From assembly GCA_025924435.1 (NCBI GenBank), contig JAICIL010000019.1, positions 1-24,916 on the forward strand: a DNA stretch of 24,916 bases. The letters run 5' to 3'. The position numbers and the translations under genes were made by a program. Within the stretch, counting starts at the first letter, position 1. The number at the start of each line of letters is the position of its first letter. Origin of the DNA: Chloroflexia bacterium (GTDB lineage Bacteria; Chloroflexota; Chloroflexia; Thermomicrobiales; JALYUS01). This document shows positions 14,824 to 22,370 of this stretch, one piece after another. A model generated the notes under the pieces. That model saw only the letters and a program-made list of their open reading frames with translations, made no database searches and was not told the DNA's origin.

Positions 14824-14832
14824 ATTATCGCA
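14824..14832 (-). promoter_or_regulatory. Extended -10 promoter for the recO operon
   Basis: Read on the minus strand this is TGCGATAAT, an extended -10 (TGn plus GATAAT). A start point near 14817 would leave an 18-base leader before the recO GTG. No good -35 is visible, as is usual for extended -10 promoters. It is the only AT-rich patch in the divergent gap between recO and ccdA. Confidence 0.5.
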
Positions 14833-14916
14833 GAGACCGCGCCCGCGCGCATCAGGCCGCGAGGCGAGATTCGCGGTATCATGGTATGGACGCTTCGTCG
14901 CGGTGGAGGGTCGCCC

Positions 14917-15765
14917 GTGCTTGTCGTCCTGGCCGTTCGCGTCCAAAGTGCGCCACTGATCGTCGGGATACCGCTCGCCTTCGTGGGCGGGTTGCTCTCG
15001 TTCGTCTCGCCGTGCGTCCTGCCGCTGGTGCCGGGGTATCTCGGTTATCTCGCGGGCACGTCGGTGGGCGAGGGGAGCGCGCCGCGACGGCGGGCGCTGC
15101 TCCTCACTGGCGCGGCGTTCGTCCTCGGCTTCTCGACGGTCTTCACCGTCGTCGGCGTCGCGATCGGCCAGTTCCTCACGAATGTCCAGGCGGCGCAAGG
15201 GTACGTCCGCTGGATCGGCGGCGTGGTCGTCATCGTGCTCGGCTTCCACATGCTCGGCCTGATCCGCATCCCGTTCCTGAACCGCACGATGAGAATGCAG
15301 CCGGGCGCGTCGTTCATGGGCGGCAATCGAGATCGCCTCGGCATCGTCGCGCACCCGCGCGCGACGCCGGAACGTGGCTCCGCGACGGAAACGCCGGGCG
15401 CGGAGCGGCGTACCGCGTGGGCGCTGTTCGGGCGGTCGTTCCTGATCGGGACTTTCTTCGCGGCGGGCTGGTCGCCGTGCGTCGGCCCGATCCTGACCGG
15501 CATTTACGGCGTCGTCGGGTCGCAACCGGCGAACGGCGGCACGCTGCTGTTCGTGTATTCGCTCGGTCTCGGCGTGCCGTTTCTGTGCGTCGCGTTGCTC
15601 TTTGAGAGAGCGAGTGGCGCCCTCCGGCGGGTCAACCGCTATTACGGCGTCATCTCGATCGTCAGCGGGCTGTTTCTGATCGCCATTGGCTGCCTCCTGC
15701 TGACCGACACCTTCACCCGGCTGGCGCAGCATGCGCCGCCGATCGGTATTCCCGGCGTGGCGTGA
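14917..15765 (+). CDS. ccdA: Cytochrome c biogenesis protein CcdA (DsbD-like transmembrane reductase)
   Basis: A 282-residue membrane protein with six predicted spans. It carries reducing equivalents from cytoplasmic thioredoxin to an extracytoplasmic thioredoxin-like partner. The two redox cysteines lie in the family motifs FVSPCVLPLVPGYLGYLAG (Cys33, first span) and GWSPCVGPILTGIYG (Cys188, fourth span). A polar loop (about 125-170) joins the two three-helix halves. I chose GTG 14917 because GGAGGG at 14905-14910 lies six bases upstream. An ATG at 14881 would add twelve residues and cover that ribosome site. It opens the System II locus and most likely supplies electrons to the TlpA/ResA-type protein three genes downstream. 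It is divergent from recO, sharing a gap of about 117 bp. Confidence 0.93.
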   Translation: MLVVLAVRVQSAPLIVGIPLAFVGGLLSFVSPCVLPLVPGYLGYLAGTSVGEGSAPRRRALLLTGAAFVLGFSTVFTVVGVAIGQFLTNVQAAQGYVRWIGGVVVIVLGFHMLGLIRIPFLNRTMRMQPGASFMGGNRDRLGIVAHPRATPERGSATETPGAERRTAWALFGRSFLIGTFFAAGWSPCVGPILTGIYGVVGSQPANGGTLLFVYSLGLGVPFLCVALLFERASGALRRVNRYYGVISIVSGLFLIAIGCLLLTDTFTRLAQHAPPIGIPGVA

Positions 15766-15810
15766 CACGGTTGCCCTCCGCCCGTGCGGGCGCGGCGCGG
15801 CGCGCTCCTG

Positions 15811-15819
15811 TGGTATACT
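15811..15819 (+). promoter_or_regulatory. Extended -10 promoter before resB
   Basis: TGGTATACT forms TGn plus TATACT, 46 bp past the ccdA stop and about 80 bp before the resB ATG. No matching -35 is visible at 16-18 bp. It suggests that resB, ccsA and the thioredoxin gene can be transcribed apart from ccdA. Confidence 0.5.
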
Positions 15820-15899
15820 GCCGCTCGGTTGGAGTGGCGTGCGGGCGGTTCACGGGCGCCGCTTCCGTGACCGTGGACGCAAACAACGGAGTTTGCCCC

Positions 15900-17414
15900 A
15901 TGACCCCCTCGCCGACGACCGACACCTCCACGACGACCGGGCGACTAACCCTCACGGCGTTCCTCGATGCTGTCTGGTGGTTTTTCACCTCCGTGCGCGT
16001 CGCGCTCTGGTTGATCGGCGCGACGATCGTCTGGGTGCTCCTCGCCACGCTGGCGCAATCAACCTTCCCCGCCTCGATCGCGCGCGCCATCCCCGCGACG
16101 AACGGGCTGATGCAACGCTGGGCGCGGTGGGCGGTCTGGGAATCGCCGTTCTTCCTGCTCACGCTCGGTTTGCTGGTGGTGAGCATCGTCCTCGGCGGGA
16201 TGGTGAATCGCTGGTCGGGCATCGCGCAGCGCATCTGGCGGCCCGGCCTCCGCACCTCCACCGGCTTTTTCAGCGCCGTCAAGACCGCGCGGACGCTCGA
16301 TGCGCCGACACCGGAGGCGGGTGTGGCGGCCTTCACGACGACGCTGCGCGCACATCGCTACCGCACGCTCGCCTGGCATGATGACAAGAGCGGCGCGACG
16401 CATCTGTACGGCGACAAGAACCGCTTCAGCCTTCTCGCGACCTTCCCGTTCCACACCGGCCTCGTGCTCCTGATCTTCGGCGCGCTGATCGCCGCGACCT
16501 TCGGCTGGCGCGAGATTGGCTTCCTCGTGCCGGACGGCTCGGTCCGCCCGGTCGGGTATGGTACCGGCCTGAGCATCCGCAACAACGGCTTCGTGGATGC
16601 GTACTACGACGACGGGCGCGCGCGCGATTACTACTCGGATATCGCGATGTATCGGGATGGCCGGTTGGTCAAATCGGGCCGATTGCGCGTCAATAGCCCG
16701 ATCGGGTACGGCGGCGTGTCGCTGCACCAGGCGACGTACGGGCAGGCGGCGAAGTTCCTCATCACCGACGCGGCGACGGGTGCGGTCCGCTGGGACGACA
16801 GCATCCCGATCTACGTCTCCGATGATCGCACCTTCGCGCGGCAGTTCACGGACGCGCTCGGCGAATTCGAGCCGACCGGCGTGCAGCGGCTGGACGATCT
16901 CGGCGTCACGGTGCGCCTCGTTGCCTCCGCCGGGTCGCAGGACGAGAAGATCGGCGTCGGGCAGATGGCGATTGCCATCTTCGACAACCGGGCGGTGAAG
17001 GCGGGTTCCGCGCCGATCGGCACGGGCAAGCTCGATCCGGGCGGCGCGCTGACTGTCGGCGGCCTGACCTTCACCTTCCAGCGCGAGGTGCGCTTCACCG
17101 GCTTGCAGATCACGCACAATCCCGGCTTGCCGGTAATTATCGCCGCCGCCGCGATGATCTTTCTCAGCATCATGGTGACGTTCTACCTGCCGCACCGCCG
17201 CGTGCGGGCGCTGGTCGTGCCGCAGCCGGACGGCGCGGCCCGGATGCTGGTCGGCGCGCAGGTGAAACTGGATATCTTCGGCGCGAAGGAGTTCGAGCGA
17301 ATCGCGGATGAGATCGGCGAGCGCGCAGGCGACGCGGCGCGCGGCGGCACCGGCCCGCCGGTGCCGGATCACGCCCGGTCGGCACCGGAGCCGGCGACGC
17401 TCGTCAGTGATTGA
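15900..17414 (+). CDS. resB: Cytochrome c biogenesis protein ResB (Ccs1)
   Basis: A 504-residue membrane protein that forms the System II cytochrome c synthase with CcsA, moving heme outward and attaching it to apocytochrome. Four spans are visible: about 34-52, 83-101, 185-203 and one near 410-430. A large extracytoplasmic domain (about 204-405, including ITHNPGLPVIIAAAAM at its end) lies between the third and fourth. His185 in PFHTGLVLL, at the start of the third span, is in the position of a conserved heme-interacting histidine. The C-terminal tail is cytoplasmic and Ala/Pro-rich. ATG 15900 has CGGAG about ten bases upstream. The next gene is ccsA after 35 bp. Length is within the family range of roughly 450-550 residues. 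Confidence 0.93.
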   Translation: MTPSPTTDTSTTTGRLTLTAFLDAVWWFFTSVRVALWLIGATIVWVLLATLAQSTFPASIARAIPATNGLMQRWARWAVWESPFFLLTLGLLVVSIVLGGMVNRWSGIAQRIWRPGLRTSTGFFSAVKTARTLDAPTPEAGVAAFTTTLRAHRYRTLAWHDDKSGATHLYGDKNRFSLLATFPFHTGLVLLIFGALIAATFGWREIGFLVPDGSVRPVGYGTGLSIRNNGFVDAYYDDGRARDYYSDIAMYRDGRLVKSGRLRVNSPIGYGGVSLHQATYGQAAKFLITDAATGAVRWDDSIPIYVSDDRTFARQFTDALGEFEPTGVQRLDDLGVTVRLVASAGSQDEKIGVGQMAIAIFDNRAVKAGSAPIGTGKLDPGGALTVGGLTFTFQREVRFTGLQITHNPGLPVIIAAAAMIFLSIMVTFYLPHRRVRALVVPQPDGAARMLVGAQVKLDIFGAKEFERIADEIGERAGDAARGGTGPPVPDHARSAPEPATLVSD

Positions 17415-17449
17415 TCCGCCCGCGCGGCGGACGAAGGGATAAGGCAGAG

Positions 17450-18373
17450 ATGCTGGGAGCACTGAAACTTTCATCGTATTGTCTGTACGGCGCGTTCGTC
17501 TGCGCCGTCGCATCCACGATCCTCTACGCCGTCTACGGTGTCGGGCTGTTCCGCGTCCGTGCCGCGCGCATGCAGACGACGACGGGCGAGACGATCACCA
17601 CCGGCGTCACCGCGCAGCGCACCGAGGGCGGGCCAACGACCGCCGGGTACCTCGCGACGTACATGCAGCGTTCCGCCCTGCTCTTCATGATCGGCGCGCT
17701 CGTCTTCCGCACGATCGTCTCGCATCGCGGCCCGTACGGCAACATGTACGAGTTCGCCCTCGCCTTCGCGACGACGATTTGCCTCGCCTACTACGTCATG
17801 TCGCGCATCTACCCGGTCAAGGCGCTCGGCGCGCTGGCGATGGCGGCGGCCTCCGCGATCATGCTCTACGGCATCTCCCGCCCCGCCTCCGAGAAGCAGG
17901 TGGCGGGCCTCATCCCCGCCTTGCAGAGCAAGTGGATCGCTATCCACGTGCCGATGGCGATGCTCGCCTACGGCTTTTTCACGATCGGTTTCGCGGCGGG
18001 CGCGATGTATCTGATCCAGGAGCGGCTGCGGACGGATAAATTGCCGTCGCTCGACGTGCTCGACGAAGTCGGCTACCGCGCGACGGTGGTCGGCTTCCCG
18101 CTGATGTTCCTGACGCTCGTCCTCGGCGGCATCTGGGCGTCGGAGGCGTGGGGCGGCTTCTGGACGTGGGATCCGAAGGAGACCTCCGCGCTGGTGACGT
18201 GGCTGATCTACGGCTTCTACATGCACGCGCGCGTCGTCCGGGGCATGAAGGGGCGCGGCACGGCGATCATCCTGATCGTCGGCTTCGCGGCGACAATCTT
18301 CACGTACTACGGCAACTATTGGTTCACCGGATTGCACGGTTTTGTCGGGCCGGGCGGCCTCGGGGGGGACTGA
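17450..18373 (+). CDS. ccsA: Cytochrome c biogenesis protein CcsA/ResC (heme-handling)
   Basis: A 307-residue polytopic membrane protein, partner of ResB in the heme lyase complex. The tryptophan-rich WWD heme motif is clear at 234-244 (WGGFWTWDPKE), between hydrophobic spans. Candidate axial or channel histidines are His92 (SHRGPYGNMYE), His166 (IHVPMAMLAYG), His259 and His296. About eight spans are predicted. The sequence QTTTGETITTGVTAQRTEGG (42-61) is a polar loop longer than I expect. I chose ATG 17450, preceded by AAGG and purines; a TTG at 17411 would overlap the resB stop. It ends five bases before the thioredoxin gene, so the two are translated from one message. Confidence 0.94.
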   Translation: MLGALKLSSYCLYGAFVCAVASTILYAVYGVGLFRVRAARMQTTTGETITTGVTAQRTEGGPTTAGYLATYMQRSALLFMIGALVFRTIVSHRGPYGNMYEFALAFATTICLAYYVMSRIYPVKALGALAMAAASAIMLYGISRPASEKQVAGLIPALQSKWIAIHVPMAMLAYGFFTIGFAAGAMYLIQERLRTDKLPSLDVLDEVGYRATVVGFPLMFLTLVLGGIWASEAWGGFWTWDPKETSALVTWLIYGFYMHARVVRGMKGRGTAIILIVGFAATIFTYYGNYWFTGLHGFVGPGGLGGD

Positions 18374-18377
18374 TCCG

Positions 18378-18980
18378 ATGGCGGATGTGGGCCACGACGC
18401 GACCACCCCGGAAAGCGTGCCGCCATTGCGGACGCTACCGCGCGGCGTGCAGGTCGGCGTCGGATTGCTGCTCGCCGTCGCGATCATCCTCGGCGTCGCG
18501 CTGTTCAACCGCGAGAACGGCGGCGCGGGCCTGACCGATCCGGGCCGCACCGTGCCGCGTGTGGGCGATCACCTTGCCGCCCTGCCGCTCACGACGCCGG
18601 ACGGCGCGCCCTTCGACATGGCGACGCTGAACGGCCATCCGGTCTGGGTCAATTTCTGGGCCTCGTGGTGCGGGCCGTGCAAGGCGGAGATGCCCGATCT
18701 GCAGACGGTCTACGCAGAGGAACGCGCCGCGCATCCCGATCTCATCCTGCTCCTCGTCAACACCGCCGACGTGCACCAGGATGGGCTGAAGTATTATCAG
18801 GACTTGCGGATGACCGGCACGCTCGTGTTCAACGACGGCTCGCGCGATGTCGGCCCGTACCGGATCACGAACTTCCCGACGCACCTGATGATTGATCGCA
18901 ACGGCATCGTGCAGCGCGTCTTGCAGCAATCGCTCGACCCGGCGACGGCGCAGCAGGAGTTGCGGCATATCACCGGTTAG
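18378..18980 (+). CDS. resA: Membrane-anchored thioredoxin-like protein (ResA/TlpA family)
   Basis: A 200-residue extracytoplasmic thiol reductase. A short cytoplasmic N-terminus leads to one membrane anchor (about 24-43), then a TlpA-type thioredoxin domain with the active site WASWCGPC (Cys98, Cys101). The extended PVWVNFWAS strand precedes it, and the cis-proline loop is in ITNFPTHLMIDRNG. Such proteins reduce the CxxCH cysteines of apocytochrome c before heme attachment, and themselves are reduced by CcdA, whose gene is in this locus. That role is inference from context. The ATG follows the ccsA stop by four bases, with a G-rich stretch overlapping the end of ccsA as a poor ribosome site. 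The locus ends here; a tRNA gene follows. Confidence 0.9.
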   Translation: MADVGHDATTPESVPPLRTLPRGVQVGVGLLLAVAIILGVALFNRENGGAGLTDPGRTVPRVGDHLAALPLTTPDGAPFDMATLNGHPVWVNFWASWCGPCKAEMPDLQTVYAEERAAHPDLILLLVNTADVHQDGLKYYQDLRMTGTLVFNDGSRDVGPYRITNFPTHLMIDRNGIVQRVLQQSLDPATAQQELRHITG

Positions 18981-18989
18981 CGCGGCGAA

Positions 18990-19018
18990 TTGCGCGGCTC
19001 CCCGCCGCATGGTAGAAT
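18990..19018 (+). promoter_or_regulatory. Promoter of tRNA-Lys
   Basis: TTGCGC (18990-18995) and TAGAAT (19013-19018) are separated by exactly 17 bases. Transcription would begin about 10 bases before the mature tRNA 5' end. The 5-bp GCGGC/GCCGC inverted repeat in the spacer probably has no role. Confidence 0.55.
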
Positions 19019-19035
19019 TTCGCGCGATGAGCGAT

Positions 19036-19110
19036 GGGCCTGTAGCTCAGCGGTAGAGCAGTGGACTTTTAATCCATTGGTCGTGGGTTCGAATCCCACC
19101 GGGCTCACCA
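19036..19110 (+). tRNA. tRNA-Lys (anticodon TTT)
   Basis: Complete cloverleaf with encoded CCA. Acceptor GGGCCTG pairs with CGGGCTC (one G-T and one T-G wobble). The D arm has GCTC/GAGC around AGCGGTA. Anticodon stem GTGGA/TCCAT encloses loop CTTTTAA, whose anticodon is TTT. The T arm has GTGGG/CCCAC around TTCGAAT. Discriminator A and CCA end at 19110. It has its own promoter just upstream and lies between the cytochrome c maturation locus and a broken methyltransferase gene. Confidence 0.97.
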
Positions 19111-19228
19111 TATTCCCTCTTGTATAACAGCGAGAAACATACCGATCGCTGCCCCGAACGGCATCCGTGCCCTTCGGGCTGCCCGGTCGCACACACATCG
19201 CGGCGCGGCGATGCACCCGTTCGGGCAG

Positions 19229-19257
19229 TTGAAGAACGGCCCGTCTCCGGCGATACT
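19229..19257 (+). promoter_or_regulatory. Promoter before the methyltransferase pseudogene
   Basis: TTGAAG (19229-19234) and GATACT (19252-19257) are separated by exactly 17 bases. Transcription is expected near 19264, which coincides with the first base of an inverted repeat. It is among the better vegetative-type promoters in the window. Confidence 0.5.
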
Positions 19258-19261
19258 GAGT

Positions 19262-19292
19262 CGTTGGGTATCCCGACCCGCGCTACCCAATG
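19262..19292 (+). repeat. Inverted repeat at the transcription start: operator or 5' hairpin
   Basis: TTGGGTA (19264-19270) and TACCCAA (19284-19290) are perfect inverted arms around a 13-base loop. A G-T pair and a C-G pair extend the stem to nine. The repeat begins at the predicted start point and ends five bases before the purine-rich ribosome site GAGAGGGG (19297-19304). It could be an operator for a dimeric repressor or a stabilising 5' hairpin in the message. Confidence 0.5.
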
Positions 19293-19310
19293 AAGCGAGA
19301 GGGGATGAGT

Positions 19311-20074
19311 ATGGCGGCTTCCGGCGAGTACGTCCTCGGCGGCACGGAGACGGAGCAGCGGCGACTGCTCCGGCAGGTCGAGGGCTTCGACGCCGAAGCA
19401 TGCTGGCTGCTCGACCGTGTCGGCGTGCAGCCCGGCTGGCGGGCCATTGATGTCGGCTGCGGCCCCCTCGGCATCCTCGATCGTTTGTCGGAGCGCGTCG
19501 GCCCGACCGGGACGGTCGTCGGGCTGGAGCGCGAGCCGCGCTTCGCCGCCATGGGGCGCGCCATCGCCGCCGAGCGCGGCCTGGCCAATGTCGAGTACGT
19601 GCAGGCGGACGCCAACGCCACCGGCCTGCCGCGCGGCTCCTTCGACTTCGTCCATGAGCGCCTCGCGATCATCCAGCAGCCCGATCCCGAGCGGATGCTG
19701 GCGGAGATGGTCGCCCTCGCCCGCCCCGGCGGCATCGTCGCCGCGCAGGAGATAGACCAGGCCTCCTGGCTGTGCGAACCGCCCCACCCATCGTGGGATA
19801 CCTTGCTCGCCGCCTTGCGGACGGTGCTCGCGGAGGGCGGCGTGGACTACTTCCTCGGGCGGAGATCCGGGTGAAGGCGGACGAACCCGGCGAATACCGG
19901 CGCACGCACCTGGTGGCGATGGTGGAGTCGGTGCGGGACAAGGTCCTCGCGCGCGGGCTGCTCGCTCCCGACGAATTGGATGCCACGATGGATGCGTTGC
20001 GGCGGCACCTGGGCGATCCGGGCACCGTGGTGGTGCGGCAACTCCTCTTCCAGGTGTGGGGCCGCAAACCCTGA
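19311..20074 (+). pseudogene. SAM-dependent methyltransferase, broken by a frameshifting deletion
   Basis: The first frame (19311-19874, 187 residues) encodes a class I methyltransferase. It has motif I AIDVGCGPLGILDRL (46-60), a motif II acid in VVGLERE, the VQADANATGLPRGSFDFVHERL region and a post-motif ARPGGIVAAQEID. It stops at 19872-19874. Coding similarity then continues in another frame from about 19859 (AEIRVKADEPGEYRRTHLVA through DPGTVVVRQLLFQVWGRKP) to the stop at 20072-20074. Related proteins have a further stretch between FLGRR and the RV strand, so I infer loss of some twenty or more residues near 19860, possibly between GGCGG-like repeats. The start is set by GAGAGGGG six bases before ATG 19311; an ATG at 19290 is possible. 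The truncated first part keeps the cofactor-binding core and might fold, but activity is doubtful. Confidence 0.75.
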
Positions 20075-20084
20075 TCGGGGAGCC

Positions 20085-20106
20085 GCCGCGCCACCGATTG
20101 CGCGGC
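20085..20106. terminator. GC-rich hairpin between convergent genes, possible bidirectional terminator
   Basis: GCCGCGC (20085-20091) and GCGCGGC (20100-20106) are perfect inverted arms with an 8-base loop. They lie between the stop of the methyltransferase relic (20074) and that of the minus-strand regulator (20125). There is no T run on either side, so it is not a classical terminator. Its position suggests transcript 3'-end formation for both genes. Confidence 0.4.
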
Positions 20107-20124
20107 ATGTCCGGTCGCCGGCCG

Positions 20125-22242
20125 CTATTCCGCGATGCGCAGCGCCTCGGCGATGGACTGATCCATCGAGAGCGACGCGCCGGCCTCCCACGCCGCCGAC
20201 CATGCGGCCTCGCCCATGCGCGCGCGGGCCTCCTCGCGGTGGCGGGCGTAATGCCGGTCGGTGATCGCGGCGTAATCCACGTTGATCGCGTCTCGGATCG
20301 CGTGCGCCGCCCCGAAGAGTCGCGCCGCCTGCTCCGCATCCCCCCGCATCGCCGCCGCCGCCGCGATCCCATCGAGCGTCAGGCAAATATCCACCTTCGC
20401 GCCGAGTTTGTGGAAGAGGACGAGGCTCTCTCGCATGCAGAGGTGCGCCTGCCCGGCGTTGCCGCCGTCGAGCGACGCCCAGCCGAGGCCATTGAGCACC
20501 ATCGCGATGCCCCGGCCGTCCTGCAATTCGCGCACGATCGCGAGGCTGCGATTGAGCAGGCCGGTCGCGCGCCGGGGATCGCCCTCGGCGAGCGCGATCC
20601 AGCCGAGGCTGTTGAGCGACATCGCCATGCCCCAGCGGTCGCCGATTTCCTGGCGCCGCGCGAGATTTTCTTCGTGCAACGCCCGTGCCCGCTCTTGGTC
20701 GCCGCCGAAATGCGCGAGGTCGCCGAGCGTGTCCACGACTTCCGCGATGCCCCGGCTGTCGCCGAGCGCGCGATAGAGCGCGAGGCTTTCGGACAGGAGC
20801 GAGGCCGCCTCGCCCATATCCTGCTGGAAGCGGGCGAGCCAGCCCGCGAGGCTGAGCGCTTTCGCGCGCACCGCCATCGGGATCGTTTCATCGCTCGCCA
20901 GACCGCGCGCCAACCAGTGACGCCCTTCGGTCAGATGCGCGTGGTACTGCCAGAAGCGATCCAGCGCCGCCGCCAGGCGCAGGCCGAGGGCCGCGTTGCC
21001 GGTGTCGAAAGCCCGGCGGAGCACGGCGCGGATGTTGTCGCCTTCGCTCTCGATCCGCTCCAGCCAGCGCACCTGCTCCGGCCCGCGCAGCATGTGCTCC
21101 GTCTGCAACGCGAGGGTGAGATAGTACGATGCATAGCGCCGCCACATCGCTTCCTCGTCATCGCGCGCGGCCAACTGCTCCGCCGCGTAGGCGAGGATCG
21201 GTTGCACCATTGAAAAGCGTTGTTCGCCGTCACGTCCCGGCGTGCAGCGCAGCAAGCCCCGGTCGCACAGCGTTTCGAGCCTCTTCAGCACGACCGGCGC
21301 GGGGTCATCGCCGGTCGTGCAGACGACGAACGCCGCCTCAAGCGTGCAGCCGCCGACGAAGACCGAGAGGTCCGTCAACAACCGTCGCTCGCGCGGTGCG
21401 AGCAGGTCGTGGGCGAAGGTGATCGCCGCCCGGAGCATGCGTTCGCGCGCGGATGTTTCGTCCGCTGCCGCCTGCGCTCCATCCAACCGCTCGCGCAGAC
21501 CGGCGAGGATCGCACCCGGGGTCGCCGTTGCCGTCGCCGCTGCCACCAATTCGATTGCCAGCGGGAGGCCATCGAGTGCCGCGCAAATTTCGGCGACGGC
21601 GCGCGCGTTCGTCGCGGTGAGCGCGAAATCGTGAACGACCGCACGGGCACGGTCCACAAAGAGGCGGATCGCCGCCACATCCATCAGATCGTCACCCGGT
21701 GGCAAATGGTCGAGGTCCGGGAGCGTTAGCGGCGACAGTCGGATTACATGCTCTCCCGCGACATTGAGCGGCGCGCGACTGGTGGCGATGATCCTCACCC
21801 CCGGCGCTTGCAGGAGCGACGCGATGAGCGGCGCGGGCATGGCCCCCTGTCGGACATTATCGAGCACGAGCAGCGTCCGCTTCCGGCGAAGGGACGCGAC
21901 GATCATCGCGACGGGATCCTGATCCGGCGTCTCGGTGATACCGAGGGCGCGGGCGATGGTCGGTACGGCGGAGTCCGGGTCGCGGGCCGCATCCAGCGCG
22001 ACAACGCACGCGGCGTCCGCTATCTCGGCGGTGACGACGCTCGCGGCGTGGATGCCGAGGCGGGATGTGCCGATGCCGTCGGGGCCGGTGAGCGTCACGA
22101 GCCGCGCGCCCGCGCGCACGAGCGCGTCCCTGACGACGATTACTTCCCCGTCGCGACCGATGAACGAGGTCTCGTACGGCGGAAAGCCGGTCAGCGAGGG
22201 TGCGTGATCTGTGGCCAACGGGTCTGTCGTCATCGAGCGCAT
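20125..22242 (-). CDS. ATPase/TPR regulator-like protein with degenerate P-loop
   Basis: A 705-residue protein built like the NB-ARC/TPR half of AfsR- or LuxR-type regulators. It has an N-terminal nucleotide-binding region (about 25-300), a winged-helix part, and a TPR region (about 430-650) with units such as MSLNSLGWIALAEGDPRRAT. The C-terminus MGEAAWSAAWEAGASLSMDQ is typical of these proteins. The P-loop reads GPDGIGTSRL (53-62): the essential Lys is Thr59. Walker B RTLLVLDN remains, as do CAALDGLPLAIELVAA and the SRAPLNVAGEH sensor region. No DNA-binding domain is visible at either end. Starts at 22242 and 22233 are both possible; a frame extension to 22374 overlaps the predicted promoter. 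It may be a protein-interaction scaffold or an inactive paralogue. Its target is unknown. Confidence 0.88.
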   Translation of the reverse strand: MRSMTTDPLATDHAPSLTGFPPYETSFIGRDGEVIVVRDALVRAGARLVTLTGPDGIGTSRLGIHAASVVTAEIADAACVVALDAARDPDSAVPTIARALGITETPDQDPVAMIVASLRRKRTLLVLDNVRQGAMPAPLIASLLQAPGVRIIATSRAPLNVAGEHVIRLSPLTLPDLDHLPPGDDLMDVAAIRLFVDRARAVVHDFALTATNARAVAEICAALDGLPLAIELVAAATATATPGAILAGLRERLDGAQAAADETSARERMLRAAITFAHDLLAPRERRLLTDLSVFVGGCTLEAAFVVCTTGDDPAPVVLKRLETLCDRGLLRCTPGRDGEQRFSMVQPILAYAAEQLAARDDEEAMWRRYASYYLTLALQTEHMLRGPEQVRWLERIESEGDNIRAVLRRAFDTGNAALGLRLAAALDRFWQYHAHLTEGRHWLARGLASDETIPMAVRAKALSLAGWLARFQQDMGEAASLLSESLALYRALGDSRGIAEVVDTLGDLAHFGGDQERARALHEENLARRQEIGDRWGMAMSLNSLGWIALAEGDPRRATGLLNRSLAIVRELQDGRGIAMVLNGLGWASLDGGNAGQAHLCMRESLVLFHKLGAKVDICLTLDGIAAAAAMRGDAEQAARLFGAAHAIRDAINVDYAAITDRHYARHREEARARMGEAAWSAAWEAGASLSMDQSIAEALRIAE

Positions 22243-22302
22243 ATTCCAGGTATCACCGGGCGAACCCTGAGACGCGCGCGAGCAATCACGCGCTGCCGCC
22301 CT

Positions 22303-22330
22303 ATTGTATCGTAGAAGCGCAACTATGGAA
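22303..22330 (-). promoter_or_regulatory. Candidate promoter of the degenerate-P-loop regulator
   Basis: On the minus strand TTCCAT (22330-22325) and TACAAT (22308-22303) are 16 bases apart. A start point near 22296 would leave a leader of about 54 bases to ATG 22242. It argues against translation starting at 22374. The -35 match is modest. Confidence 0.35.
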
Positions 22331-22370
22331 TCGGTGCGGTAATTCGCGCGGGCATGGAATACGCGCCCGG

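Noticed and set aside
17463..17483. TGAAAC followed by CGTA inside ccsA, resembling the ECF promoter
   Set aside because: The spacing is only six bases instead of sixteen, and it lies within coding sequence.
19152..19227. CCCGAACGG/CCGTTCGGG inverted arms between tRNA-Lys and the next promoter
   Set aside because: The arms are about 58 bases apart and overlap no gene end; in such GC-rich sequence this is expected by chance.
19047..20372. Long minus-strand frame from the methyltransferase region into tRNA-Lys
   Set aside because: It is antisense to a recognisable methyltransferase and a tRNA, is Arg/Ser/Pro-rich and resembles no family.
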